NCBI RefSeq assembly: GCF_016124105.1
Contig: NZ_JADGMQ010000012.1
Span: forward strand, 62,001-126,000
DNA from: Aquamicrobium zhengzhouense
Lineage (GTDB): Bacteria; Pseudomonadota; Alphaproteobacteria; Rhizobiales; Rhizobiaceae
Direction: 5' to 3'
Length of the DNA: 64,000 nucleotides
The translations under genes were made by a program, and so were the position numbers. Shown one piece after another: positions 28,811 to 37,810 of this stretch. The notes below the pieces were generated by a model. The model saw only the letters and a program-made list of their open reading frames with translations, was not told the origin of the DNA and made no database searches. How positions within the stretch are numbered: position 1 is the stretch's first letter; each line of letters starts with the position of its first letter.

Positions 28811-29401
28811 ATGTCAGCTGCAGTTCTTTCCCGTCCGCTTATCTCGCTCGCCTTGCCGGACAAAGGCATCGCGCGCTACGCGACACTGGGTTTTCTGGCT
28901 ATCGCCGGTACGTTGCTGCTTACCCTTGCCGCAAAGACCAAGGTCGTCCTTGGACCTGTCGACCTCTATCTGGGCAACTTTGCCGTTCTGGCTCTCGCTG
29001 CAGCCTACGGTTCGCGCCTCGGCCTTGCGACCTTCATGCTTTATCTCGCAGAAGGCGCTGCGGGCTTTCCAGTCTTTCAGAGCAGCCCGGAGAAGGGCAT
29101 CGGCCTTGCCTACATGCTGGGTACCACCGGTGGCTACCTTGTCGGGATGATCGCCGCGACCGCGATGGTTGGCTGGGCTGCTGATCGTGGCTGGGCAGAG
29201 AAGCCGTTCCGTCTCTTCGCAGTCATGGTTGCTGCCGTCGCTGCGGTCCTGGTCGCTGGTTACGCCTGGCTTTCGGTTCTTATCGGCGCGGAAGCTGCCT
29301 GGCAGTTCGGCGTTGTGCCGTTCATCGTTCCGGACCTCGTCAAGGCTGCGCTGGCCGCATCGGTCGTCCCCGCTGTGTGGGCACTCATCCGCCGCAGCTA
29401 A
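28811..29401 (+). CDS. bioY: Biotin transporter BioY
   Basis: Encodes 196 residues with about six membrane helices. The BioY features are TKVVLGPVDLYLGNFAVLALAAAYGSRLG, EGAAGFPVF and GGYLVGMIAAT. It is the substrate-binding S component of the biotin ECF transporter. No bioM or bioN is adjacent, so it acts alone or with distant partners. ATG at 28811 has GGAGA 5 bases upstream. I looked for, and did not see, a BioR palindrome (TTATnnATAA) in the leader. A strong terminator follows. Confidence 0.93.
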   Translation: MSAAVLSRPLISLALPDKGIARYATLGFLAIAGTLLLTLAAKTKVVLGPVDLYLGNFAVLALAAAYGSRLGLATFMLYLAEGAAGFPVFQSSPEKGIGLAYMLGTTGGYLVGMIAATAMVGWAADRGWAEKPFRLFAVMVAAVAAVLVAGYAWLSVLIGAEAAWQFGVVPFIVPDLVKAALAASVVPAVWALIRRS

Positions 29402-29423
29402 GTGAACGTAAGGTGCAAATGAT

Positions 29424-29452
29424 AAAGGCCGGTCGCGAGACCGGCCTTTTTT
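29424..29452 (+). terminator. Rho-independent terminator of bioY
   Basis: Perfect 11-bp stem AAAGGCCGGTC / GACCGGCCTTT with a GCGA loop, followed by TTT. It may also serve the convergent aminotransferase gene through the matching A run. Confidence 0.85.
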
Positions 29453-29474
29453 GTTGTCTGTGTGATCGAGGCCT

Positions 29475-30590
29475 TTAGCCGAGGAAGTCGTTGATCGTCT
29501 TGATGATCCGATCCTGATCCTCGGTCGAGAGATATGGGTGCATCGGCAGGCACAGGATGCGGGAAGGAAGTTCCTCGGAGATCTTCAACCCACCAGGCGC
29601 AGTCTGGTAGCGGTTGTAGGCAACCTGCTGATGCAGTGGCTTCACGTAATAGATCACTGACGGAATGCCCTGCTGGGCAAGGTGAGCCTTCAATTCGTCG
29701 CGGCGATCCGTCTCGATGGCGTACTGTGCCCAGGCTGAGCGGCTTCCGGCGGCAACTTCCGGGACCTTGGCCACGGAGCGCAGCCCGTCATTGTAGCGGC
29801 GTGCCACGACCTGGCGCTTTTCCATCTCGTCCTCGAGGATGGCGAGCTTCTCAATCAGGATTGCAGCCTGGATCGTATCGAGGCGCGAATTTACGCCCAC
29901 GCGGATGTTGTCGTACTGCGTTTCGCCCTTGCCATGGAAAGCAAGTGAGCGCAGCGTCTCGGCAATCTCATCGTCATCGGTGAACATCGCGCCGCCATCG
30001 CCGTAGCAGCCGAGAGGCTTGGCAGGGTAGAAGCTGGTCGATCCGATATGGCCAAAACTGCCGCACATTGCGTTGCCCAGCTTTCCACCGATCGACTGAG
30101 CGGCGTCTTCGATAACGACCAGATTGTACTTTTCCGCGACTGCCCTGATTGCGGTGTAGTCCGCGGGAAGGCCGAACAGGTCAACTGGGATAATGGCACG
30201 CGGAGTAAGGCGGCCCTCCGAGACAACCATTTCGATCGCAGCCTCAAGGCTCTTCACGTCGATGTTGTAGGTGTCCGGATCGATCTCGATGAAGACGGGT
30301 TCGGCCTGACGCAGTGCAATGACTTCGGCCGTTGCAGCGAATGTGAAGGAGGGACAGAACACTGCATCGCCCGGGCCAATATTGTGGGCCATGAGGGGCA
30401 GCATTAGCGCGTCGGTACCATTGGCGCAGCCGATCACATGCTTGACGCCGACATATTCCGCGAGCTTCTTTTCGAACTCGGCCACCTGAGGCCCGAGAAT
30501 ATAACGCCCATCAGCAACAACCGCTTCGATCGCTGCATTGAGCTTGTCGCTGATGCGCTCCCGCTGAGCGCCGAGGTCGATGAACTGCAT
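29475..30590 (-). CDS. DegT/DnrJ/EryC1 sugar aminotransferase (WbpE-like)
   Basis: Encodes 371 residues. PLP-dependent transaminase for nucleotide sugars. It has the PLP lysine in FYPAKPLGCYGDGGA, IEDAAQSIGG, and the N-terminal FIDLGAQRERI with ANGTDAL. Overall it resembles WbpE/WlbE, which aminate UDP-3-keto-GlcNAcA in lipopolysaccharide sugar synthesis (family memory, not aligned). Start at 30590 is preferred over the upstream frame because GGAAG sits near it. It is divergent from the GT25/ligase fusion, which suits cell-surface polysaccharide synthesis. Confidence 0.85.
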   Translation of the reverse strand: MQFIDLGAQRERISDKLNAAIEAVVADGRYILGPQVAEFEKKLAEYVGVKHVIGCANGTDALMLPLMAHNIGPGDAVFCPSFTFAATAEVIALRQAEPVFIEIDPDTYNIDVKSLEAAIEMVVSEGRLTPRAIIPVDLFGLPADYTAIRAVAEKYNLVVIEDAAQSIGGKLGNAMCGSFGHIGSTSFYPAKPLGCYGDGGAMFTDDDEIAETLRSLAFHGKGETQYDNIRVGVNSRLDTIQAAILIEKLAILEDEMEKRQVVARRYNDGLRSVAKVPEVAAGSRSAWAQYAIETDRRDELKAHLAQQGIPSVIYYVKPLHQQVAYNRYQTAPGGLKISEELPSRILCLPMHPYLSTEDQDRIIKTINDFLG

Positions 30591-30869
30591 GTTCTTCCGT
30601 TCTTCTTTGTGGTCGGGCAACACAACATGTACTGCCGCTCCCAATGGTGTTCCATTGCACCCAGCCCGGGCAGGCGAAAGATGCAGCGGTTCAATATCTG
30701 CTTCCCTAATTCATCAGGGAGTTTTTCCAAACAGGCACGGCGGCATGTGCACCATAAAATGGCGCTGAATATGGCATACAGCCTACCGCAGCCAAAGCGA
30801 ATGCCGTAGATGCTTAGAAAGTCGAATCGATTGACAGCTGGTGGCGCAAACGCGACTAGGGAGCCGCAA

Positions 30870-33041
30870 ATGACCCTTGAGAGGAGTTCAGCGTCTGCAA
30901 GTTCGAACATGTTGGGCAGCGACCAGTCAGTGACAAGAGATACCCGGATCGGAAAGGGTGACGCGCTGCGTGCCTATGTGATCAATCTGGCGAAGAACCC
31001 GCAGCGCTGGGAGGCAATTGCACGCTCGGCTGCCGATTTTGCTCCCGGGATCGAGCTCGTTCGTATCGATGCGGTGAATGGCCGCGCGCCGGAACATGCC
31101 GGACGCGAGGCGGCAGATGTGCCCACCTTTGAGCGGTTGAACGGCCGCGACATGCTGCCGGGCGAATATGGCTGCTACCTCAGCCATCTCGAAGCGCTTC
31201 GCCAGTTTTTGGATGATGGCAGCCAGTACGGACTGATCCTTGAAGATGACGTTGCTTTCGAGGAGGGGAGTGAAGCCCGGATACGCGCAATTATCAACGA
31301 GCTGCCGGCTTTTGGTGCCGTGAAGCTCGTGAATCATCGCGCCAAGTTCCTCGTAGAGCTTCTCAGCACCAGCGAGCATGACAGGATCGGGCGGACCGTC
31401 CACGGACCGCAGGGTTCGGCTGCAGCCTACCTCGTTACTCGCGAAGCTGCACAGCGATTGCTCGACGCGCTGAGCACAATGACGTTGCCATGGGACGTTG
31501 CGCTGGAAGGGGCATGGCACCACGGCACCGAGATTTTCAGTGTCGAGAAAAACGTCCTTGCTTTCACGGAAGAGCGCGAGAAGTCGGACATTAGCGGTGG
31601 CGGGTACGCAAAGGCCAAATATCCCTGGTACCAACGCTTCGGTGCGGCTTCCGCACGATCGCGAGATTATCGCCGGCGGATCGGCTATGCATTCACGCGA
31701 CCGGATCATGCCGGGGTCGCCCAAGCCGAGCCTTTACCGTGGCAGCAGATGGCGGCGGGCATTCTCTTTCTCGCCTTCATCTCTGCGGTGTGGCTTGAAT
31801 CAGATGCTTACAGGATTTCGGGCGGACTGCTGATCCTCGCGGCACTCTGGCGCTATTACAGCAAGGACATCTGGGATTATCGACGTCTTCCCGAAATCGG
31901 CTGGATGGGGCGCTTCTGTCTTCTTTGGGGGGCGTATGTCCTCATTCGGTTCGGGATCAGCCTGAGCACGGAGCCGGACAAGGGGATAGGCTCTTCAGAA
32001 GGCATCTATCTGCTGCCTGCACTGTACCCGACGCTGGGCTATGCGATGTATCTTTTCGTCCGCAGGCCCTTCCTCATTGCCTCGATATTCATGGTGGTCA
32101 GCCTCGCTGCGTTGGGCTTCGGCATCGACTATCTGGGACCGGAAATACGTGCGCGTGCGCGCCTCCAGAACAACCCGATCCATGCGTCCGTTGCGGTAGG
32201 GCTGATTTGCCTGTGCGCGGTTCCTTACGCAGTGCACGCCCTTCGCCGGCGCGATCTGGGGATGGCGCTGAGGGGGACACTCGCAGCGCTGTCCCTGTTG
32301 GTTTTCATCCTTTCGGGCATCGCGATCTATAATCTTTGGTCGAAGGGCGTCTGGCTGGCGATGATCGTCGCGCTGCCCGTTCTGCTGATGACGATGATTG
32401 CGGCAGGGAGCCGAACCGGGAAACAGATCGCAGTGGCCGCTGCGCTGATTGCGCTCGCAGGTGTGGTCCTGAACTATCAGACATTGGTGCAAGTAGCGGG
32501 AGGAACCGTCGGGACCACCGCACTCCTTCTTGCAGAACTCCAGCAAGGCAATTCGGCGACGGATACCCTTCGCGTGCTTATTTCTGATCCATCGACGCAG
32601 GCCAGCGAGATGGAGAGAATGAAGATCTGGTACAACGCTCTCAGCTTGTGGGGCGAGAACCCGCTGTTAGGCGCTGGCGTGGGTTGGCTGAGCCGCTGGA
32701 GCCTGCAACTCTACGCCACGCCCTACAACCTTCTGCACAACGGTTATCTGGAAGTCGCCGTGCGCTACGGCTGGACGGGGCTGGCATTCTACGGCGTGTT
32801 GTTCGGCTGGACGGTGATTACCGTCTACAAGGCCGCACGACTGCGGCTCATCGACGTTTCAGCGCTTCAGGCTTATGTCGCGACGCTGATGTTTTTCGCG
32901 GTGACTCTCGTAAGCAATTCCAACATCAGGTTGGCAATTGGCGAGACGTATATGTGGTTTGCCGCAGGGTTCGCGTTCTATTGCCACTTCTTGCTTGTCG
33001 AACAAAAGAGGCGGGAAGCTGCCTCTCTTCACACTCGCTGA
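30870..33041 (+). CDS. Fusion: glycosyltransferase family 25 + O-antigen ligase/polymerase
   Basis: Encodes 723 residues. Residues about 30-235 are a cytoplasmic GT25 (LPS glycosyltransferase) domain: AYVINLAKNPQRWE, the YGCYLSHLEAL motif and acidic LILEDDV with E125-D127. From about 290 the chain has 10-12 hydrophobic helices with Wzy_C/WaaL hallmarks: LWSKGVWLAMIVALP, then NPLLGAGVGW followed by LLHNGYLEVAVRYGWTGLAFY in the large periplasmic loop. The ATG at 30870 has AGGGAG 6 bases upstream. Such a transferase-ligase fusion is unusual. It may link sugar addition with polymer transfer at the inner membrane (inference). Confidence 0.85.
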   Translation: MTLERSSASASSNMLGSDQSVTRDTRIGKGDALRAYVINLAKNPQRWEAIARSAADFAPGIELVRIDAVNGRAPEHAGREAADVPTFERLNGRDMLPGEYGCYLSHLEALRQFLDDGSQYGLILEDDVAFEEGSEARIRAIINELPAFGAVKLVNHRAKFLVELLSTSEHDRIGRTVHGPQGSAAAYLVTREAAQRLLDALSTMTLPWDVALEGAWHHGTEIFSVEKNVLAFTEEREKSDISGGGYAKAKYPWYQRFGAASARSRDYRRRIGYAFTRPDHAGVAQAEPLPWQQMAAGILFLAFISAVWLESDAYRISGGLLILAALWRYYSKDIWDYRRLPEIGWMGRFCLLWGAYVLIRFGISLSTEPDKGIGSSEGIYLLPALYPTLGYAMYLFVRRPFLIASIFMVVSLAALGFGIDYLGPEIRARARLQNNPIHASVAVGLICLCAVPYAVHALRRRDLGMALRGTLAALSLLVFILSGIAIYNLWSKGVWLAMIVALPVLLMTMIAAGSRTGKQIAVAAALIALAGVVLNYQTLVQVAGGTVGTTALLLAELQQGNSATDTLRVLISDPSTQASEMERMKIWYNALSLWGENPLLGAGVGWLSRWSLQLYATPYNLLHNGYLEVAVRYGWTGLAFYGVLFGWTVITVYKAARLRLIDVSALQAYVATLMFFAVTLVSNSNIRLAIGETYMWFAAGFAFYCHFLLVEQKRREAASLHTR

Positions 33042-33094
33042 CAATGCCTGATTAATCGGGATAAGAAGAGCGGGATCGCGAAAGGGTTCTGACG

Positions 33095-33126
33095 CCCGCG
33101 TTGACCAGATCTTCTGTCAACGCGGG
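33095..33126. terminator. Bidirectional terminator-like hairpin
   Basis: Perfect 11-bp stem CCCGCGTTGAC / GTCAACGCGGG with a 10-base loop, between the convergent fusion gene and the ferredoxin reductase gene. No T-tract is seen. Confidence 0.6.
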
Positions 33127-33142
33127 TGGATCGAGCTTGAGA

Positions 33143-34357
33143 CTAGGCGGTTACCGCGCTCAGCGTTTTCCTGACGTCGAAATGGTGCTCGGCAAGTACA
33201 TGGTACGGGGTGCCAATAAGACGCCGTGCGGCCATGTGGACGCCGGCTGCGTTGACTGTTTCAACTGCGATGAGAGTATCGTTGTTGAACGCAAGTACCA
33301 CAGGTTCGCCTGCAGGCGTTGTTGTCTGCTCGTGACGGTCGGCACCTGCGCCAATCCCTACGATCTGCAGCTTGATCTTGCCCTGGTCGCTCCAGAACCA
33401 CGGCAGCGCGGAGTAGGGTGCGTCTTCCCCCTTTGCGAGGCGGCGGGCGATATGGCGCGCGTGGTCGACGGCGGCCTGCACCGACTCCAGTCGCACCGTG
33501 CCATTATCCGGCAGCGGAAAGCGCGCGCAGTCACCGAGCGCTGAGATTGCAGGATCGGACGTGAGCAGGCGACCGTCGACGATGACACCGTCGTTGCAGC
33601 TAAGCCCTGCCTGCTCGGCCAATTCCACGGAAGGGCGCACACCTGCCGCGACGAGGACAAGGCTTCCGTCGATCACGGTGCCGTCGTTTAGGATCACACC
33701 GTCTGCTTCACCTGCGTCGTCAAGACGAACAGAGGAAGCTGCAGTGCCTAGAATGATCTTCGTTCCCTGCGAGCGGTGAAGGTCCAGGAACCATCGCGAC
33801 ATTGCTGGCGAGATCGCGCGCGCCATCAGGCGAGGTCCAGCTTCAACGACGGCTACTTCGACGCCGGCGTCCCGTGCCATTGCAGCGAATTCGAGGCCGA
33901 TGAAGCCGCCACCAATGACGACGGCACGCTTGGTCGAAGCCATTTTGTTACGAAGAGCTGTTGCGTCCTCAAGTGTGCGCAGCTGGAAGACGCCCGGCGC
34001 ATTGATCCCCGCAATTGGCGGGGCCCAGTTGGCGGCGCCGGTGGCGAGGATCAGATGCGCGTAGGTGATGTTCTCCCCATTTGAGAGCGTGACGCTTTTT
34101 CTCTCGCGATCGATCTGTGTGACACGCACGCCATCGCGATAATCGATTTCAGAACGTTCGAAAAACGAGGTGGGACGCAAGATCAGGCGATCCGCTATCC
34201 CGTCAGCCATGTAGGCCTTCGACAGGGGCGGGCGCTGATAGGGCAGGCCGGGCTCTTCACCGATAAGCGTTATATTGCCGGTGAGACCATCCTGGCGTAG
34301 CGACATCGCAGCCTGCATCCCGCCCTGTCCGGCACCGACGATGACGATGCGTTCCAT
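33143..34357 (-). CDS. Ferredoxin reductase (putidaredoxin-reductase type, FAD)
   Basis: Encodes 404 residues. N-terminal FAD Rossmann motif IVIVGAGQGGMQAA, NAD(P)-binding VVIGGGFIGLEFAAMARD and the second FAD motif AISALGDCARF. The C-terminal domain contains WFWSDQGKIKLQIVG, as in putidaredoxin, rhodocoxin and palustrisredoxin reductases. It passes electrons from NADH to the [2Fe-2S] ferredoxin encoded 10 bases upstream, and so to the P450. It is the last gene of the P450 operon. The start at 34357 (MERIVIVG) is canonical. Confidence 0.92.
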   Translation of the reverse strand: MERIVIVGAGQGGMQAAMSLRQDGLTGNITLIGEEPGLPYQRPPLSKAYMADGIADRLILRPTSFFERSEIDYRDGVRVTQIDRERKSVTLSNGENITYAHLILATGAANWAPPIAGINAPGVFQLRTLEDATALRNKMASTKRAVVIGGGFIGLEFAAMARDAGVEVAVVEAGPRLMARAISPAMSRWFLDLHRSQGTKIILGTAASSVRLDDAGEADGVILNDGTVIDGSLVLVAAGVRPSVELAEQAGLSCNDGVIVDGRLLTSDPAISALGDCARFPLPDNGTVRLESVQAAVDHARHIARRLAKGEDAPYSALPWFWSDQGKIKLQIVGIGAGADRHEQTTTPAGEPVVLAFNNDTLIAVETVNAAGVHMAARRLIGTPYHVLAEHHFDVRKTLSAVTA

Positions 34358-34367
34358 CCGGGCTGCC

Positions 34368-34688
34368 TCAGATCTGAGTTTCGGGCAGACGCACGACGAT
34401 GCCGTCAAGCTCTGCGTTCATCTTGACCTGGCACGACAGGCGGCTTTGGGGGCGAACCTCGGATGTCGCGCTCTCGAGCATGTCCTCTTCGCCGTCATTG
34501 CGCGGGCCTGCAGCCTCAAGCCACGCATCATCAATGTAGCAATGGCATGTGGCGCACATCATGGAGCCGCCGCATTCACCAACAATGCCGTTAACGTCAT
34601 TGGTGATGGCAGCCTGCATCAGGCTTTCGCCCTCGTCGACTTCGACCTGCGTGGTGGTGCCGTCAAAGGCAATGAAGGTTGCATTCAT
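34368..34688 (-). CDS. [2Fe-2S] ferredoxin, putidaredoxin type
   Basis: Encodes 106 residues, exactly the length class of putidaredoxin. The cluster ligands are C39, C45, C48 and C86 (C-X5-C-X2-C-X37-C), the same numbering as in putidaredoxin. It also has the family ending (VRLPETQI). It should shuttle single electrons from the reductase encoded next to it to the CYP199-like P450 encoded 3 kb upstream in the same operon. Confidence 0.95.
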   Translation of the reverse strand: MNATFIAFDGTTTQVEVDEGESLMQAAITNDVNGIVGECGGSMMCATCHCYIDDAWLEAAGPRNDGEEDMLESATSEVRPQSRLSCQVKMNAELDGIVVRLPETQI

Positions 34689-34739
34689 GTCTTTACCTCA
34701 AATTGTGGACCCGCCCGGCAAAGCCACGCGGGGAATGCG

Positions 34740-36056
34740 TCAGCGCATGAGTTCAGGCAGGAACAGGGTGATCTGCGGGTAGATGATCAGGAGCGCCATC
34801 ACGAAGACTTCAGCTAGCAGGAACCAGCCGACACCGCGGTAGATCGTCCAGATCGGGACCTTGTCTCCGACGACCGATTTCACGACGAAGACATTCATGC
34901 CGAGCGGCGGTGTGATCATTCCGATCTCGACATATTTCACGACGATGATGCCGAACCAGATGAGGTCCAGGCCGAGCGCCTTAATCATCGGCAGGAACAC
35001 CGGCATCGTGATCAGCATGATGCCGAGCGGATCCAGGAACATGCCGAGGATCAGGTAGATCGCCGAGATTGCGAGAATGACCAGGATCGGATCGCCTGCG
35101 AAACCGGACATCATGTCGGCTAGAAGACCGGAAACGCCGGTCAGCGACAGAAGGCGCGTGTACATGACGGCGCCCATGCCGACGAAGAAGATCTGAGCCG
35201 TCGCGGACATCGACTCCTTGAGGGAGGCTGCGACGCCTTCCATGTTGATACGGCCCTGTAGGACAGCGATCAGGAGCGCGAGTGCGGCACCGACCGCACC
35301 GGCTTCGGTCGGAGTAACGATGCCGCTGTAGAGGCCGCCCACGACGCCACCGATCAGTGCGATGACTGGCCAGATCTCTCGCAACGAGCGCATGCGCTCG
35401 GCCTTGAGGGTCTGCAATTCGTTGTCGTCGAGACGCGGGGCAAGTTGTGGGTTCATCCAGCAACGGATCAGAATAAGCATCGTGTAGGCGAGGCCAGTCA
35501 GAAGCCCCGGAATCACGCCGGCAACCAGCAGGCGGGAAATGGAAACTTCCGCGAAGACACCGTAAAGGACCAGCAGGATCGACGGTGGGATGACAGCCGC
35601 CAAAGTACCTGCGGATGCGACAACACCGGTCGCCAGTGCGCGGTCGTATCCGGCGCGAAGCATTTCAGGGATCGCGAGGCGTCCCATTGCCGCGGCGGAT
35701 GCGAGCGAGGAGCCACATGCGGCAGCGAAGCCGACAGAGGCCATATTCGCAGCGACCGCCAGGCCGCCAGGGAGTGCCGAGAACCATAGTCGTGCTGCAC
35801 GAAAGAGAGCGGTCGAAATGCCTGAATGGTTCGCGATGGCACCCATCAGCAGAAACATCGGGATCGCGGTCAGGTCCCAATTTGCTGCGAAGGTGAACGG
35901 GGTTTCGCGCAGGATCGACCATGCAACGTTAAAGTTGCGCACATAGGCTAGGCCGAGAACCGACACCACACCAAGCGCAACGCCAATTGGCACGCGCAGG
36001 GCAATCAGCCCGAGGATGATGCCGAGTGTGGTGAGACCGAAAGTGAGAGCATCCAT
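34740..36056 (-). CDS. TRAP transporter large permease (DctM-like)
   Basis: Encodes 438 residues with about 12 membrane helices. DctM hallmarks: ALRVPIGVALG at the start, PEMLRAGYDRALATGVVASAGTLAAVIPPS and the EAGAVGAALALLIAVLQG segment. It is the ion-coupled channel subunit of a tripartite carboxylate importer. The ATG at 36056 overlaps the last base of the small-subunit stop (TAATG), so the two are coupled; the upstream in-frame extension is not used. Confidence 0.92.
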   Translation of the reverse strand: MDALTFGLTTLGIILGLIALRVPIGVALGVVSVLGLAYVRNFNVAWSILRETPFTFAANWDLTAIPMFLLMGAIANHSGISTALFRAARLWFSALPGGLAVAANMASVGFAAACGSSLASAAAMGRLAIPEMLRAGYDRALATGVVASAGTLAAVIPPSILLVLYGVFAEVSISRLLVAGVIPGLLTGLAYTMLILIRCWMNPQLAPRLDDNELQTLKAERMRSLREIWPVIALIGGVVGGLYSGIVTPTEAGAVGAALALLIAVLQGRINMEGVAASLKESMSATAQIFFVGMGAVMYTRLLSLTGVSGLLADMMSGFAGDPILVILAISAIYLILGMFLDPLGIMLITMPVFLPMIKALGLDLIWFGIIVVKYVEIGMITPPLGMNVFVVKSVVGDKVPIWTIYRGVGWFLLAEVFVMALLIIYPQITLFLPELMR

Positions 36057-36568
36057 TATTTTGCCTCCCCGGTTTCGATCTTGTGGCCGGTAAGGCGCGC
36101 AAGGAGGCGGAAGATCATGACAAGCGCCATGGCGCCACCTGCTACGGGCAGGAACCAGCGCGTTGGCCAGACCGGCAGGTAACCGCCGATGATTTCCCAC
36201 ACCTCACCGCGACGTGTGCGAGCAAGGGCGGACAGGGTGCTCTGCCAGACAAAGGCGCTGACATAGATGATGACGAGGACGTCAACGAGGACGGCGATGA
36301 CGTGGCGAAGTGGCCCGGGCAGGCTTCCGATGAAAATATCGGCCGTTACGTGTTCGTCGCGTAACGTGACCCATGCCAAGGGAAGGAAGGCCAGCGCGAT
36401 CATGTAGTAGGTCGCGGTGATCTCGCCGGTGCCGGGCAGCGGGTAATTTAGGAATGTGCGCGACGCGACGTCTACGGTCACGTGCAGCATCATGAGCGCA
36501 CCTGCAGCCAACGCGACATAAAACAGTGCGTTGGAAAGCAGGTTCGCGAGCGCGTTGATCTTTTTCAT
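36056..36568 (-). CDS. TRAP transporter small permease (DctQ-like)
   Basis: Encodes 170 residues with four hydrophobic helices. The family features are YPLPGTGEITATYYMIALAFLPLAWVTLRDEHVTADIF and the C-terminal WFLPVAGGAMALVMIFRLLARLTGH. It pairs with the large permease encoded immediately downstream. A strong hairpin separates it from the receptor gene upstream. Confidence 0.92.
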   Translation of the reverse strand: MKKINALANLLSNALFYVALAAGALMMLHVTVDVASRTFLNYPLPGTGEITATYYMIALAFLPLAWVTLRDEHVTADIFIGSLPGPLRHVIAVLVDVLVIIYVSAFVWQSTLSALARTRRGEVWEIIGGYLPVWPTRWFLPVAGGAMALVMIFRLLARLTGHKIETGEAK

Positions 36569-36604
36569 CGACGATTTCTCGCTGACTCTTTGGCTTTTAC
36601 AAAA

Positions 36605-36632
36605 AGGAGGCGCCCATTTGCGGGCGCCTCCT
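36605..36632 (-). terminator. Hairpin with T-tract between TRAP receptor and permease genes
   Basis: Perfect 11-bp inverted repeat (36605-36615 with 36622-36632). Read on the minus strand it is followed by TTTTT, the form of an intrinsic terminator. Placed between the receptor and permease genes, it probably causes partial termination, or protects the receptor mRNA, so that the binding protein is made in excess (inference). Confidence 0.65.
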
Positions 36633-36652
36633 AGCCTTGGGAGGTTAAGGGA

Positions 36653-37756
36653 TTAGAGCGAGGACGCGTCTACCTTGGAGAAGACTTCGGTCCAGAGACG
36701 CTCGGAGAATGCGTCGACGTCGTTACCGATTTCGGCCGCGATCGGCTTCCACTTCTCGATTGCAGCGAAGTAATTGTCGATCAACGTTGCCGGGTCGGCA
36801 ACACCCAGTTGCTCTCCTGCCTTGATCAGGCGTTCACGATCGGTCGCCGCGAAACCTTCAACGAGGGCGCGCAGGTCATCAGCCGGTGCGACCAGTTCCA
36901 CACCGTTCTCGGCAACCTGGTTCTGGAAGCTTTCTTCGTCGCGCAGAACGTAGTTGCTGATGGTGTGGCGCGCAGTGATCCGGGCCGAAGCGCGCATCGC
37001 AGCGATCTGCTCTTCCTCGGACATTTCGGTGAACACGTCGCGATTCAGCAGGAAGCCGAGCGCCGGAGCCGAGTTGCCGAGCGGCAGGTCGGTTACGAAT
37101 TTGGCGTACTCGCCATAGCCATAGGTTTGCAGCCACTCACGCGTTGCCATCAGGCAGTCGAGGCCGCCCTTCTGCAGCAAACCGACCGTGTCTGTGAGGG
37201 TGGTGGACGTCGGGGTTGCACCAGACATCGTTGCCATCTCAGCGAAGCCGCCAGTTGCACGGACGCGCTTTCCGTTGAGGTCGGCCATGCTGGAGATCGC
37301 GCTGGTGCACATCAGGCGATAGGACGCCGATGCAAAGCCACCGAACGGGACGACATTGTTGTCCTTGGATTCTTCAATGCAGGACGGGCAGTTGAGGAAT
37401 ACGGTTTCCGCCGCAGCGGCAGCAACCGCGACCGTGTTATCGCCCGGCACGACAATCGAGTATAGCAGTGTCAGGGACGGCATCGCATCCGGGTTGTAAA
37501 CCGGGATCTGCAAGCCAGCCTGCATCAAGCCATCTGCAACTGCGGAAAGAGTGCCACGACCATCAGCCAGCTGGCCGCCAGAAATCAGCTCCCACTTGGT
37601 CCCTACCTCTTTCTCGATCTGCTCGAAGGCTTCCGGCAGTGCGTCGGTGTTGAGGTAGTCGGAAGCCGGGGGCCAGGAACCGTAAATCGGGTTCTGTGCA
37701 ACGGCAGCAGTGGTCATGAGCGCTAGCGCTCCGGCACCTAGAATAGACAGTTTCAT
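36653..37756 (-). CDS. TRAP transporter periplasmic substrate-binding protein (DctP-like)
   Basis: Encodes 367 residues. Signal peptide MKLSILGAGALALMTTAAVAQ, then a DctP-type solute-binding fold with GGQLADGRGTLSAVADGLMQAGL, DLNGKRVRATGG and a run around GLDCLMATREWLQTYGYGEYAKFVTDLPLG. Two cysteines in LNCPSC and one in LMCTS could form disulfides. The ligand is probably an organic acid; from context perhaps an aromatic carboxylate. It follows the P450 gene by 54 bases. Confidence 0.9.
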   Translation of the reverse strand: MKLSILGAGALALMTTAAVAQNPIYGSWPPASDYLNTDALPEAFEQIEKEVGTKWELISGGQLADGRGTLSAVADGLMQAGLQIPVYNPDAMPSLTLLYSIVVPGDNTVAVAAAAAETVFLNCPSCIEESKDNNVVPFGGFASASYRLMCTSAISSMADLNGKRVRATGGFAEMATMSGATPTSTTLTDTVGLLQKGGLDCLMATREWLQTYGYGEYAKFVTDLPLGNSAPALGFLLNRDVFTEMSEEEQIAAMRASARITARHTISNYVLRDEESFQNQVAENGVELVAPADDLRALVEGFAATDRERLIKAGEQLGVADPATLIDNYFAAIEKWKPIAAEIGNDVDAFSERLWTEVFSKVDASSL

Positions 37757-37810
37757 CAGAAAAATATTCCTCCACGGAAATACGCACCGAGGCGCGTTGA
37801 GGTTTGGGCC

